A stretch of 64,000 nt of DNA, taken from the NCBI RefSeq assembly GCF_011742145.1, contig NZ_JAAQQU010000099.1, positions 124,001-188,000 of the forward strand. The letters run 5' to 3'. The notes below the pieces were generated by a model. That model had not been told where the DNA came from and did no database searches. It worked only from the letters and a program-made list of their open reading frames with translations. Source of the DNA: Flavobacterium sp. J49 (lineage in GTDB: Bacteria > Bacteroidota > Bacteroidia > Flavobacteriales > Flavobacteriaceae). Shown one piece after another: positions 55,093-63,028 of the stretch (position 1 is the stretch's first letter; every line of letters begins with the position of its first letter). The position numbers were made by a program, and so were the translations under genes.

Positions 55093-55679
55093 CAGTCGTG
55101 AAACTTCTTAACTCCGGCTAGGATTTCAATGTTCAAATCGTTTTCCAAAGGTACAATCGGGCAAGAATATTTGTGGTTATAAGCACAATAAGGATTATAA
55201 GCTTTGTTGAAATCAATAGTGACCGTATTTCCTTTGGGAATACGCATATCAATATAACGTCCGCCAATGTAACTTTCTTTGCCGCAAGTCAAATCGGAAA
55301 ATGGCAAGAACAAATAATCTTCATAGCCTTCTTTCTTAGTCAAATCGATATTTTGGTACAGGTTTAATTTGAATGCTTTTCCCTCAATGCTAAAAGCCAA
55401 TTCACCATATTTTACATATTCCGGTAATCGTGCGGTTGAAGTTTTCATCTTAAACACTTTCTCCTTTGGCGTTCGGGTAAACTTTGCTTCTACTATAAAC
55501 TTTTCATTGATGGGAAAAAAGTCCAAGCCTTTGAATACTTTAAAATCTTCTTCCGTCAGTGGACTTTCCTCGCGCGTTCCGTATTCTTTATTGAGGGTAT
55601 CTTGAAATTCTTTTGAGGTCTCTTGAGCGTTCAGCAGCAAAACATGGAGTAATAACAAAAGAGAAAGTATTTTTTTCAT
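55092..55679 (-). CDS. DUF1684 secreted protein
   Basis: 195 aa. Signal peptide (MKKILSLLLLLHVLLLNAQ) and the DUF1684 features YGELAFSIEGKAFKLNLYQ, LFLPFSDLTCGKESYIGGRY and YNPYCAYNHKYSCP. The two-Cys segment is typical of the family. Function unknown. A promoter lies upstream. Confidence 0.9.
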   Translation of the reverse strand: MKKILSLLLLLHVLLLNAQETSKEFQDTLNKEYGTREESPLTEEDFKVFKGLDFFPINEKFIVEAKFTRTPKEKVFKMKTSTARLPEYVKYGELAFSIEGKAFKLNLYQNIDLTKKEGYEDYLFLPFSDLTCGKESYIGGRYIDMRIPKGNTVTIDFNKAYNPYCAYNHKYSCPIVPLENDLNIEILAGVKKFHD

Positions 55680-55693
55680 GGGTGACTTTTTAA

Positions 55694-55725
55694 CAAAAAT
55701 ACTTTAAAAGTGGCAAAGTTTCAAA
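55694..55725 (-). promoter_or_regulatory. Promoter of DUF1684-tatD (TTTG, 20-bp spacer, TATTTTTG)
   Basis: On the minus strand TTTG at 55722-55725 and TATTTTTG at 55694-55701 with a 20-bp spacer, 15 bases before the start codon. Confidence 0.55.
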
Positions 55726-55811
55726 TTAGCAGAGTGGCAAAGTCAAAAAAAAAGAAAATGAAAATCCCAACTTAACTTTGTAACTTTGAGACTTTGAAAC
55801 TTTGCAACTTT
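55711..55811. repeat. 8-bp ACTTTG tandem array with facing CAAAGT copies
   Basis: AACTTTGT, AACTTTGA, GACTTTGA, AACTTTGC, AACTTT at an exact 8-bp pitch (55774-55811), ending 4 bp before the MFS start codon. Opposite-orientation copies (GGCAAAGT at 55712 and 55736) lie at the left. The first two units form TAACTTTG at 55773-55780 and 55781-55788, each a perfect TAnnTTTG -7 box. Confidence 0.8.
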
Positions 55812-55815
55812 CTCC

Positions 55816-57048
55816 ATGCTCAAAACCGCATCCCAACGCTATATTGACAACTTTAAAGGCTTTTCCAGAGAAATTTGGATACTCACTATTATTACCTTTA
55901 TCAATCGAGCGGGCACCATGGTTTTGCCTTTTTTATCAAAATATTTAAAAGAAGATTTGGGTTTCAGTTATAGTCAAGTCGGATGGATTATGGTTTGTTT
56001 TGGTATTGGCTCCATGCTTGGTTCCTGGCTTGGCGGAAAACTTTCGGATAAAATCGGCTTTTACCGAATCATGATTTTTAGTTTGCTTACAAGCGGTTTA
56101 ATGTTCTTTGTTATCCAATACATCACAAGTTTTATTGGGCTCTGCATCAGTATGTTTGCCATCATGACGGTGGCCGACATGTATCGCCCGGCCATGTTTG
56201 TGTCGATTGCGGCCTACGCCAAACCCGAAAACAGAAGGCGCGCCTTAACTTTAGTCCGAATGGCCATTAACCTTGGTTTTGCAGCGGGTCCGGCAATGGG
56301 CGGTTTAATCATCATGTATGTTGGTTATCAAGGTTTGTTTTGGGCGGATGGTATAACTTGCATCGTAGCGATTCTTATTTTTTGGATTAAAGTGAAAGAA
56401 AAGAAAAAATCGGCTTTTACTGATAAAGAACATCCGGGCGAAGTCTTAACCCATTCCGTTTTTAAAGACAAGCCGTTTTGGCTTTTTCAAGTTACCTGTT
56501 TGGTTTCCGGTGTGTTATTCTTTCAAATGTTTACCACTATTCCTTTATACCATAGAGAGCAATTTAATTTGACTGAATTTCAAACAGGATTACTACTCAC
56601 TATGAACGGCATATTGGTTTTCTTCTGTGAAATGCCCATTGTAAGCTATGCCGAACGCAAGAAAATCAATAAAGTTAAAATTGTTTACTTAGGCTGTCTC
56701 ATGATGGCTATCAGTATGTTTTTGATGCTGATTAATACTTGGGCCGGTATATTAGTCATTATGATGTTGTTTATGACATTTGCCGAAATGTTTGCCTTTC
56801 CTTTTTCTAATGCCGTTGCGTTAAGTCGGGCTCCAAAAGGTCACGAAGGTCGCTACATGGCTATTTATGCTATGAGTTTTAGTTTGGCGCACATCCTCAG
56901 TGCCAAAGTGGGTATGGAAATCATAGAATATTATAAAAAAGACGGCTATCAAATGAATTGGCTTTACATGGGATTACTCGGACTCATCGGAACCATTTGT
57001 GGTTATTGGGTTTATAAACTGATTCAAAAAGAGCATAAACTGCAGTAA
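55816..57048 (+). CDS. MFS transporter
   Basis: 410 aa, about 12 membrane helices with the MFS loop GGKLSDKIGFYR between helices 2 and 3. Starts SREIWILTIITFINRAGTMVLPF. The substrate is unknown; this subgroup includes drug and sugar efflux carriers. Its leader is the 8-bp array, with no recognisable ribosome-binding site. Confidence 0.87.
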   Translation: MLKTASQRYIDNFKGFSREIWILTIITFINRAGTMVLPFLSKYLKEDLGFSYSQVGWIMVCFGIGSMLGSWLGGKLSDKIGFYRIMIFSLLTSGLMFFVIQYITSFIGLCISMFAIMTVADMYRPAMFVSIAAYAKPENRRRALTLVRMAINLGFAAGPAMGGLIIMYVGYQGLFWADGITCIVAILIFWIKVKEKKKSAFTDKEHPGEVLTHSVFKDKPFWLFQVTCLVSGVLFFQMFTTIPLYHREQFNLTEFQTGLLLTMNGILVFFCEMPIVSYAERKKINKVKIVYLGCLMMAISMFLMLINTWAGILVIMMLFMTFAEMFAFPFSNAVALSRAPKGHEGRYMAIYAMSFSLAHILSAKVGMEIIEYYKKDGYQMNWLYMGLLGLIGTICGYWVYKLIQKEHKLQ

Positions 57049-57092
57049 ATTAAAAACTTACACCTTTCTTCTGTTTTCCATTACTTAAAATT

Positions 57093-57138
57093 TAGTTAAA
57101 TAACTATAAATGTAGTTGCGTAACTAGAAAAATAGTTA
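57093..57138. promoter_or_regulatory. BlaI-type operators at 20-bp pitch
   Basis: TAGTTA-AA-TAACTA at 57093-57106, TAGTTG-CG-TAACTA at 57113-57126 and a half-site TAGTTA at 57133-57138. The TAGTT cores start exactly 20 bp apart. They overlap the predicted promoter, so repressor binding would exclude the polymerase. Confidence 0.7.
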
Positions 57139-57146
57139 TACGTTTG
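57116..57146 (+). promoter_or_regulatory. Promoter of the BlaI-M56 operon (TTG, 20-bp spacer, TACGTTTG)
   Basis: TTG at 57116-57118 and TACGTTTG at 57139-57146. The -33 lies in the second operator and the -7 touches the third half-site. Confidence 0.65.
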
Positions 57147-57184
57147 TTTTGTCAATTCAGATAAACAGTTTAAAAGAGATCAAC

Positions 57185-57544
57185 ATGCAAAAGTTAACCA
57201 ATAAGGAAGAAGAGATTATGCAAATCTTGTGGAAGCTCAAAAAAGCTTTCGTCAAAGAAGTTTTAGCCGAAATCACTGAAGACCAACCGCACTACAACAC
57301 CCTTTCGACCATCATCAGAAATTTGGAGGAAAAAGGATTTGTGGGTCACAATGCCTTTGGAAACACGCACCAATACTTCCCTATTGTTAAAATGGAAGAC
57401 TATAGAAAGCGCTTTATGAATACGGCGATTGAGAATTATTTCAATAGTTCGTATAAAAATTTGGTATCCTTTTTTGCCGAAGAAGAGAAAATTTCGGCTA
57501 AGGAATTGAGAGAGATTTTAGCCATCATTGAGAAAAAGGAGTAA
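57185..57544 (+). CDS. BlaI/MecI/CopY-family repressor
   Basis: 119 aa from the ATG at 57185 (MQKLTNKEEEIMQILWKL). Winged helix with FVKEVLAEI, the recognition segment YNTLSTIIRNLEEKGFVGHN, and a C-terminal dimer helix (SFFAEEEKISAKELREIL). One base separates its stop from the M56 start. Operators matching its dyad symmetry lie upstream. Family members are cleaved or displaced when the M56 partner senses envelope stress. Confidence 0.93.
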   Translation: MQKLTNKEEEIMQILWKLKKAFVKEVLAEITEDQPHYNTLSTIIRNLEEKGFVGHNAFGNTHQYFPIVKMEDYRKRFMNTAIENYFNSSYKNLVSFFAEEEKISAKELREILAIIEKKE

Positions 57545-57545
57545 T

Positions 57546-59384
57546 ATGGAAACGCTTTTCATTTATCTTTTAAAATCGAGCGGATTAATCGCTATGTTAT
57601 ATTTGGCCTATCATTTTTTGGTTCGCAAAGAAACATTCTTCAACAGTAACCGTTGGTTTTTAATCACAGGATTGTTCACTTCACTCCTATTGCCTTTGTT
57701 TTTTATTAAGAAAATTGTGTATGTAGAAAGACCTAAAATCAATTTGCAAGATTTGGTTGCCTACACTAACAACGCTTCTGTTCCACAAGAAGTTCCGGTG
57801 GCGGAAACCTTTGATTGGATGCAAATTATTTGGATGGGTTATATCCTAATTGCGCTTTTTTTATTGACTAAGATTATCATTAATTTTATTTCGCTTTTTC
57901 AAATGCTTTATCAGCAACAAAAAGTTAAAAATGAAAGCTTTACGCTAGTTGACTTAAACCATGACATTGCTCCATTCTCGTTCTTTAACTATATTGTTTT
58001 TAATTCATCTTTGTATACCCAAGAAGAGTTGCAAAGCATCCTTTTACATGAAAAAGTGCACAGCCAAGAGAAACATTCTTTTGACGTAATGGTGGCCAAA
58101 ATTTTCTGTATCTTATTTTGGTTCAATCCGTTTGTTTGGTTGTACAAAAAAGCCATTATTCAAAACTTAGAATACATCGCCGACCAAAAAGCGGTGCAAC
58201 AACTACAAGACCCAAAAGTGTATCAAAGAGCACTTTTAAAAGCAATTTCTCATCAAAACTGCTTATCCATCACTAATAATTTTTATCAATCATTAATCAA
58301 AAAACGAATCGTTATGTTAAACACAAATCAATCCCAAAAAAGAAATTCTTGGAAGTATGCTTTAGTAATTCCGGCCTTAATCGGTTTTGTAGTGCTATTC
58401 CAAATCAAAACCATTGCTCAAGAAAAAGAATCCAATGCACAATTGGCCAAATCATTACAACACCGCGAAGAAATTCGGTTAGTAATCGATAAAAATGCCA
58501 CAGAAGCCGAATTAAAAGAAGAAGCCAAAAGATTAAAGGAAAAGCATGGTATCACCTTAAAATGTACCAAAATCAAGCGAAATGCCAATGGTGAAATCAC
58601 TGCAATCAAAGTCGAATACAAAGACAAGAACGGTAACAAAGGCGTTTCACAAGTTGACGGTAAAGAACCGATTGCACCAATACATTTCTACAAAAACAAA
58701 GAATCTATTGGGTTTGGCAAACCTAAAAACGTTAGTATTTACGCCAACGCACCCGGTATTCAAATGGCTGACGATGCTTTTGTTTTTAATTTCAATGACA
58801 GTTTGCCGGACATGAAGGATTTCCACTTTGATTTCGATTTTGACATGGAAGCACCGGAGTTGCCTGAAGTGCCCGAAGCACCCGAAGCTCCGGAAATGAA
58901 TTGGAACAATTTACAAGAATCAAAGATTGTCATCAAAAAAGGAGATAAAAAACCTATGGTGATCATTAACGGAAAAGTATTGTCTGATGATGTTGAAATT
59001 GAAAAAGCTTTAAAAGAGGCCGGTTCCAAAGGACAATACAGCATCACTGTTGACAGTGAAGACGGTAAAGAAAGTCGCGTGATGATTAACGGTAAAGATG
59101 TTGGCCAATTCAGAGCAGATGCCATGGCCAATGTCAAAGTGCAAATGGGGAAACAAAAAGAAATCCTCAAAAAAGAAATGGCACGTGCCAAAGACGAAAT
59201 GCAAAGAGCCAGACCTCAAATAGAACGCGCTAAAAGAGAAATGGAGTTCTCAAAACCTGAAATTGAAAGAGCCAAAGCCGAAATGGAACAAGCCAAAGCT
59301 GAAATGATTAAGGCTAAAGAAGAAATGCAAAAAGCCAAAGCCGAACTGGATAAAGCCAGAGAAGAACTAAAAAAAACAAAGTAA
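57546..59384 (+). CDS. M56 (BlaR1-type) membrane peptidase with heptad-repeat tail
   Basis: 612 aa from the ATG at 57546. Four membrane helices (about 8-25, 36-55, 98-118, 275-293); the zinc motif HEKVH is at 168-172. Unlike BlaR1 there is no penicillin-binding domain. The periplasmic part has a domain at about 317-385 that recurs in the next gene and a C-terminal coiled coil at about 535-612 in exact heptads (AKAEMEQ, AKAEMIK, AKEEMQK, AKAELDK). The signal it senses is unknown. Confidence 0.9.
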   Translation: METLFIYLLKSSGLIAMLYLAYHFLVRKETFFNSNRWFLITGLFTSLLLPLFFIKKIVYVERPKINLQDLVAYTNNASVPQEVPVAETFDWMQIIWMGYILIALFLLTKIIINFISLFQMLYQQQKVKNESFTLVDLNHDIAPFSFFNYIVFNSSLYTQEELQSILLHEKVHSQEKHSFDVMVAKIFCILFWFNPFVWLYKKAIIQNLEYIADQKAVQQLQDPKVYQRALLKAISHQNCLSITNNFYQSLIKKRIVMLNTNQSQKRNSWKYALVIPALIGFVVLFQIKTIAQEKESNAQLAKSLQHREEIRLVIDKNATEAELKEEAKRLKEKHGITLKCTKIKRNANGEITAIKVEYKDKNGNKGVSQVDGKEPIAPIHFYKNKESIGFGKPKNVSIYANAPGIQMADDAFVFNFNDSLPDMKDFHFDFDFDMEAPELPEVPEAPEAPEMNWNNLQESKIVIKKGDKKPMVIINGKVLSDDVEIEKALKEAGSKGQYSITVDSEDGKESRVMINGKDVGQFRADAMANVKVQMGKQKEILKKEMARAKDEMQRARPQIERAKREMEFSKPEIERAKAEMEQAKAEMIKAKEEMQKAKAELDKAREELKKTK

Positions 59385-59477
59385 AAGTTAAAAAATTGTA
59401 AATCAATCTTGTCAAAAAAGAGAACTTCTTAAGTTTGACAGACCATTTGTATAACCTTAATTTTTAAATTTTGTATC

Positions 59478-60365
59478 ATGAAAAAAGAATTGAGTTTAGT
59501 AATTAGCCTATTGTTACTTTGCCCTGTTTTTAATTTTGCCCAAACCAGTAACAAATCATTTTCTTGGAACCCCAAAAGTCCAAAAGACAATGTTGTAATG
59601 ACCTGGAACAAAAACACTCCTGAGCAAGAAATGAAAGACGACATCAAAGCTTTGAGTGAGTATGGTGTAACGATTAAATACAACAATGTTAAACGTAATG
59701 CTAAAAACGAAATCACCGCTATTAATGTCTCTTTTGAAGACAAAAACGGTAACAAAGGTTCTTTGAGTTATGACAATAAAAATCCAATTTCTACCATTAA
59801 ATTTTTCAAAAATGGTGATGAAGTTGGATTTGGTAATGCCGGTAATTCATTTGACGGAAATCCATTTATCACCGATTTTCCCGGGAATGAAAATTTTCTA
59901 AAAGAATACAATTTCAATTTTGACCAAGACAGTTTATCGACCGATAAATTCGAGTTTAAGCTTCCGAACGCACAATCTTTCGGACAATCCAAATCAAAGA
60001 TTATCATCAAGAAAGACGGTAAAAAACCTTTGGTGATTGAAGATGGTGAGGTTGTCGAAGGCGGTGAAGATTATTCGTTGGAGGAAATTGAAGAGATTAA
60101 GAAAAATAACCCAACAAAACGCTTTAACAATGATGACATTTATAACTTCCGTTTCAATGGCAATAGCGACTTGGCTGAGCAAATGAAAAAAATGCAACAA
60201 CAAATTGATCAATTGATGCAACAAAGCCAATCAGGCAACAAATCATCAATCGATAAAGATTTGGAAGATTCTAAGAAAGAATTAGAAGAAGCAAAAGAAG
60301 AACTCGAGAAGGCCAAAAAGGAACTCCAAAAAACAAAAAAGGGTTTGAAAACCCAAAAAGCATAA
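59478..60365 (+). CDS. Secreted paralogue of the M56 periplasmic domain
   Basis: 295 aa. Signal peptide (about 1-21, ending FNFAQ). Residues about 47-115 match the neighbour's 317-385: both carry KRNA..EITAI and DKNGNKG, then a short loop with FFKNGDEVGFG / HFYKNKESIGFG. The C-terminal 40 residues are a charged coiled coil (EDSKKELEEAKEELEKAKK). It lacks helices and peptidase motifs, so it may be a soluble partner, decoy or inhibitor of the M56 sensor. It may share the operon, 93 bp downstream. Confidence 0.8.
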   Translation: MKKELSLVISLLLLCPVFNFAQTSNKSFSWNPKSPKDNVVMTWNKNTPEQEMKDDIKALSEYGVTIKYNNVKRNAKNEITAINVSFEDKNGNKGSLSYDNKNPISTIKFFKNGDEVGFGNAGNSFDGNPFITDFPGNENFLKEYNFNFDQDSLSTDKFEFKLPNAQSFGQSKSKIIIKKDGKKPLVIEDGEVVEGGEDYSLEEIEEIKKNNPTKRFNNDDIYNFRFNGNSDLAEQMKKMQQQIDQLMQQSQSGNKSSIDKDLEDSKKELEEAKEELEKAKKELQKTKKGLKTQKA

Positions 60366-60370
60366 AAAGA

Positions 60371-60394
60371 AAAAACCGCTGAAATGCGGTTTTT
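60371..60394 (+). terminator. Intrinsic terminator
   Basis: AAAAACCGC / GCGGTTTTT stem with a 6-base loop and long T-run after the stop at 60365. Confidence 0.88.
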
Positions 60395-60420
60395 TTTTAT
60401 CTTTACCATAAAGTAAACAC

Positions 60421-60561
60421 ATGTACAAACTTTTGGCAAAACTCAACAAGCTCCTACTACCAAGCTTCACCAAGCGTGGCTTAGATTTGGCAAAAGCCAA
60501 AAAATGGCAACTGGCCATCATTGCATGGCGTTATTATGTTACTACAAAAGCTTTAGATTAA
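60421..60561 (+). CDS. Conserved-looking 46-aa basic protein
   Basis: ATG at 60421 to TAA at 60559-60561. Sequence features: KLLAKLNKLLLPSFTKRGLD, LAKAKKWQLAIIAWRYYV, then TTKALD. Basic, helical, with no signal peptide. I recall similar short Flavobacteriaceae proteins that automated pipelines label SsrA-binding protein; it is far too short for SmpB, so that label should not be trusted. Its stop overlaps the convergent apt stop. Confidence 0.65.
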   Translation: MYKLLAKLNKLLLPSFTKRGLDLAKAKKWQLAIIAWRYYVTTKALD

Positions 60562-61070
60562 TAAGTCAGTGCGGCAAAGAGTTCTTTTCCGGTCAACTTT
60601 TCCCGACCATTTAAAAAAGACAATTCCATTAAAAAATTGACCTGTACAATTTCACCACCCAATCTTTCGACCAATTCACAAACTGCCTTAGCCGTTCCTC
60701 CGGTAGCCAGAACGTCATCGTGAATTAAAACCTTATCCCCTTTCTGTATGGCGTCAATATGAATTTCCAATGCATCGGAACCATATTCCAAATCATACGA
60801 AGCGGAAATAGTATGATAAGGCAATTTCTTGGGCTTGCGCACGGGAATAAAACCAACATTCAAGGCCTCCGCCAATAAAATCCCAAAGAAAAAACCACGG
60901 CTTTCTACCCCAATTACTTTGTCAATTCTTTTATCCTTAACAGAGGACAGCAAAATGGTCAAACATTCCTTTCTGGCTTCCGAATCTAATAACAAAGGCG
61001 TGATGTCTTTAAATCCAATTCCTTCTTTTGGAAAATCCTGTACCTCACGTATATACTTTTCTAATGACAT
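60558..61070 (-). CDS. apt: Adenine phosphoribosyltransferase
   Basis: 170 aa. PRPP-binding motif VLIHDDVLATGGTA, IGVESRGFFFG and the C-terminal LTYL-like end. Makes AMP from adenine and PRPP. A perfect -7 box lies at 61111-61118 on the minus strand, back to back with the tRNA promoter. Confidence 0.95.
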   Translation of the reverse strand: MSLEKYIREVQDFPKEGIGFKDITPLLLDSEARKECLTILLSSVKDKRIDKVIGVESRGFFFGILLAEALNVGFIPVRKPKKLPYHTISASYDLEYGSDALEIHIDAIQKGDKVLIHDDVLATGGTAKAVCELVERLGGEIVQVNFLMELSFLNGREKLTGKELFAALTY

Positions 61071-61097
61071 TTTTTTTGAGTTTTAAATGAATTTTGG

Positions 61098-61128
61098 TTT
61101 GCAAGTTATACAAATATAACTATATTTG
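61098..61128 (+). promoter_or_regulatory. tRNA-Arg promoter (TTTG, 19-bp spacer, TATATTTG)
   Basis: TTTG at 61098-61101 and TATATTTG at 61121-61128 with a 19-bp spacer, the clearest Bacteroidota promoter in the window. The tRNA starts 12 bases later. A mirror-image TATATTTG for apt occupies 61111-61118 on the other strand. Confidence 0.75.
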
Positions 61129-61140
61129 CACCCACAAAAA

Positions 61141-61214
61141 GGCCTCGTGGCGCAACTGAATAGCGCATCTGATTACGGCTCAGAAGGTTACTGGTTTGAA
61201 TCCAGTCGAGGTCA
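61141..61214 (+). tRNA. tRNA-Arg (anticodon ACG)
   Basis: 74 nt folding as a standard cloverleaf: acceptor GGCCTCG / CGAGGTC with one G-T pair, D arm GCGC / GCGC, anticodon loop TTACGGC (ACG), 5-base variable loop, T arm ACTGG / CCAGT with TTTGAAT. Discriminator A; CCA is not encoded. The A34 of ACG would be read as inosine by TadA. Confidence 0.95.
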
Positions 61215-61220
61215 CGAATG

Positions 61221-61281
61221 AATTCTATAAAACAAAAAAAATGACAAGTTTACTTGATCATTTTTTTTGTTTCATAGAATT
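61221..61281 (+). terminator. Long hairpin terminator of tRNA-Arg, also start of the 101-bp array
   Basis: Left arm 61221-61249 and right arm 61252-61281 pair over nearly 29 bp with one mismatch and one bulge. It includes the AAGT-tt-ACTT core and a T-run, seven bases past the tRNA. Confidence 0.75.
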
Positions 61282-61522
61282 ATCAAAGCGGAGCTTTGAA
61301 GGATGCACGTAGTGAATCCAATATATTTGAAAACACATGAAATGACAAGTTTACTTGATCATTTTTTTTGCTTTATAGAATTATCAAAGCGGAGCTTTGA
61401 AGGATGCACGTAGTGAATCCAATATATTTGAAAACACATGAAATGACAAGTTTACTTGATCATTTTTTTTGTTTTATAGAATTATCAAAGCGGAGCTTTG
61501 AAGGATGCACTCAGTGAATCCA
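61241..61522 (+). repeat. 101-bp tandem repeat, 2.8 units, three hairpins each
   Basis: Units begin at 61241, 61342 and 61443 (exact 101-bp pitch; the third stops near 61522). Each carries a terminator-type hairpin (ATGACAAGT..), a CAAAGC-GGA-GCTTTG hairpin and a GGAT..CAC-nnn-GTG..ATCC hairpin. In unit 3 the only changes in the last hairpin are in its loop (GTA to TCA). The array fills the gap from tRNA-Arg to the MATE gene. Confidence 0.9.
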
Positions 61523-61549
61523 TTCCTGTCAAAGCGAAGCCAGACCCTA

Positions 61550-62965
61550 TTAAACCTCCACTGTCTTCCACTTCCCTTTTTTGAAATAATAAAATGCCAA
61601 TAAGGCTAAAACCGTCTCCGCTGAAGGGATTGCAATAAAAGCGCCTAAAGGTCCGAGTTCCATATAAACGGCCAAGAACCAGGCCAGCGGAATTTGAATC
61701 ATCCAAAAACAAACGACATTAATCCAAGTTGGTGTTTTGGTATCACCGGCACCATTGAGTGATTGTATCATCACCATACCGATACCGTAAAAGATATAAC
61801 CGAACCCGATGATTCTTAGTGCCTGACTTCCATAAGCTAAAATCACTTTATCCGCTGTGTAAAAACTGATGATTACTTCGGAGAAACAAACAAACAATAA
61901 GGTTACAAAACTCATAAAAATCACATTGTATTTGGTCGTCAATAAAACACTTTGCTGGGCACGTTCAGGTTGTTTGGCACCTAAATTTTGCCCAACTAAA
62001 GTCGCCGCCGCATTACTCAATCCCCAAGCCGGCAAAATAAAGAAGACCACATTTCTAATCGCAATTTGATAACCGGCACTCGCATCCGTACTTCCGGTTA
62101 TCGAAACTATATAAGTTAAGACAATCCAACTGCCGCTTTGAATAAAAAACTGCAACATCGCGGGTGTGGAAATATTTAACAACGATTTGATAATCTCTAA
62201 GTTGGGTTTAAAGTAACGGTTGTAAATTTTGATGGTTCTACTTTTGGTAAATAAATGATAACATTGGTACAAAACTCCAATTGTTCGGCCAATTGTTGTT
62301 GCAATAGCAGCGCCAACCAAACCCAGTTCCGGAAAAGGTCCGTAACCGTAAATGAGTAGCGGACACAGAATGATATTGATGATACTGGCAATCCAAAGAC
62401 TTCGCATGGCCATAGCAGCATCGCCTGCACCACGGAATATTCCGTTGATCATAAACAATAAAATAATCGATGGACTACTGGCAAAAATGATCTGGGCAAA
62501 AGCAGTACCTTCCTGAATTACTTCGGGTTGTGCGCCCATTAACCTTAAAATATCTGAGGCAAAACAAACACCTAAAATGGCGACAAGAACAGCCACTACC
62601 AAAGAAACCGCAATGGCTTGCGCTCCCGATTTAGAAGCTTCTACAAAATCCTTTTCTCCAACACGTCGGGCCACTATGGCTGTAGCTCCAACGCTTAAAC
62701 CTATTCCGATAGTATAAACCAAAGAGATTACGGCTTCGGTCAAACCAACGGTTGCAACCGCTACATCAGCATTGGGCAAGTGACCTACAAAATACATATC
62801 AACCACAGCAAAGACCGATTCCAAACTCAATTCCAATATCATCGGAATCGACAGTAAAAGAATAGCCGTTTTAACGTTGCCTTGAGTGTAATCGCGTTCT
62901 TCGCCTTTCAAGGATTGCTTAATTAAACTAAAAAGCGTTGTGATTTTATTTTGATTGGATGACAT
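61550..62965 (-). CDS. MATE-family efflux transporter
   Basis: 471 aa from the ATG at 62963-62965; a longer in-frame reading to 63022 adds an unlikely N-terminus. About twelve membrane helices in two halves, with LSIPMILELSLESVFAVVDMYFVGHL and the second-half signature LVGQNLGAKQPERA. Drug or metabolite antiporter driven by Na+ or H+. A -7 box (TATTTTTG, 62986-62993) may give it its own promoter in addition to read-through from NUDIX. Confidence 0.9.
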   Translation of the reverse strand: MSSNQNKITTLFSLIKQSLKGEERDYTQGNVKTAILLLSIPMILELSLESVFAVVDMYFVGHLPNADVAVATVGLTEAVISLVYTIGIGLSVGATAIVARRVGEKDFVEASKSGAQAIAVSLVVAVLVAILGVCFASDILRLMGAQPEVIQEGTAFAQIIFASSPSIILLFMINGIFRGAGDAAMAMRSLWIASIINIILCPLLIYGYGPFPELGLVGAAIATTIGRTIGVLYQCYHLFTKSRTIKIYNRYFKPNLEIIKSLLNISTPAMLQFFIQSGSWIVLTYIVSITGSTDASAGYQIAIRNVVFFILPAWGLSNAAATLVGQNLGAKQPERAQQSVLLTTKYNVIFMSFVTLLFVCFSEVIISFYTADKVILAYGSQALRIIGFGYIFYGIGMVMIQSLNGAGDTKTPTWINVVCFWMIQIPLAWFLAVYMELGPLGAFIAIPSAETVLALLAFYYFKKGKWKTVEV

Positions 62966-62985
62966 TCTGAAAGAATTAGCTGATT

Positions 62986-62993
62986 CAAAAATA
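62986..62993 (-). promoter_or_regulatory. -7 element (TATTTTTG) for the MATE gene
   Basis: Perfect TAnnTTTG on the minus strand 20 bases before the start codon; the nearest TTG has a 22-bp spacer. Confidence 0.4.
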
Positions 62994-63028
62994 ACATTTT
63001 TTAGTACAGAAAAACCAATCAAAACAGG

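Noticed and set aside
58760..59191. Minus-strand open frame in the M56 gene (143 codons)
   Set aside because: Produced by the low-complexity Asp/Glu/Pro-rich coding sequence; no domain or signal.
61241..61522. CRISPR array
   Set aside because: Units abut with no spacers and are 101 bp; no cas genes are near. It is a tandem repeat.
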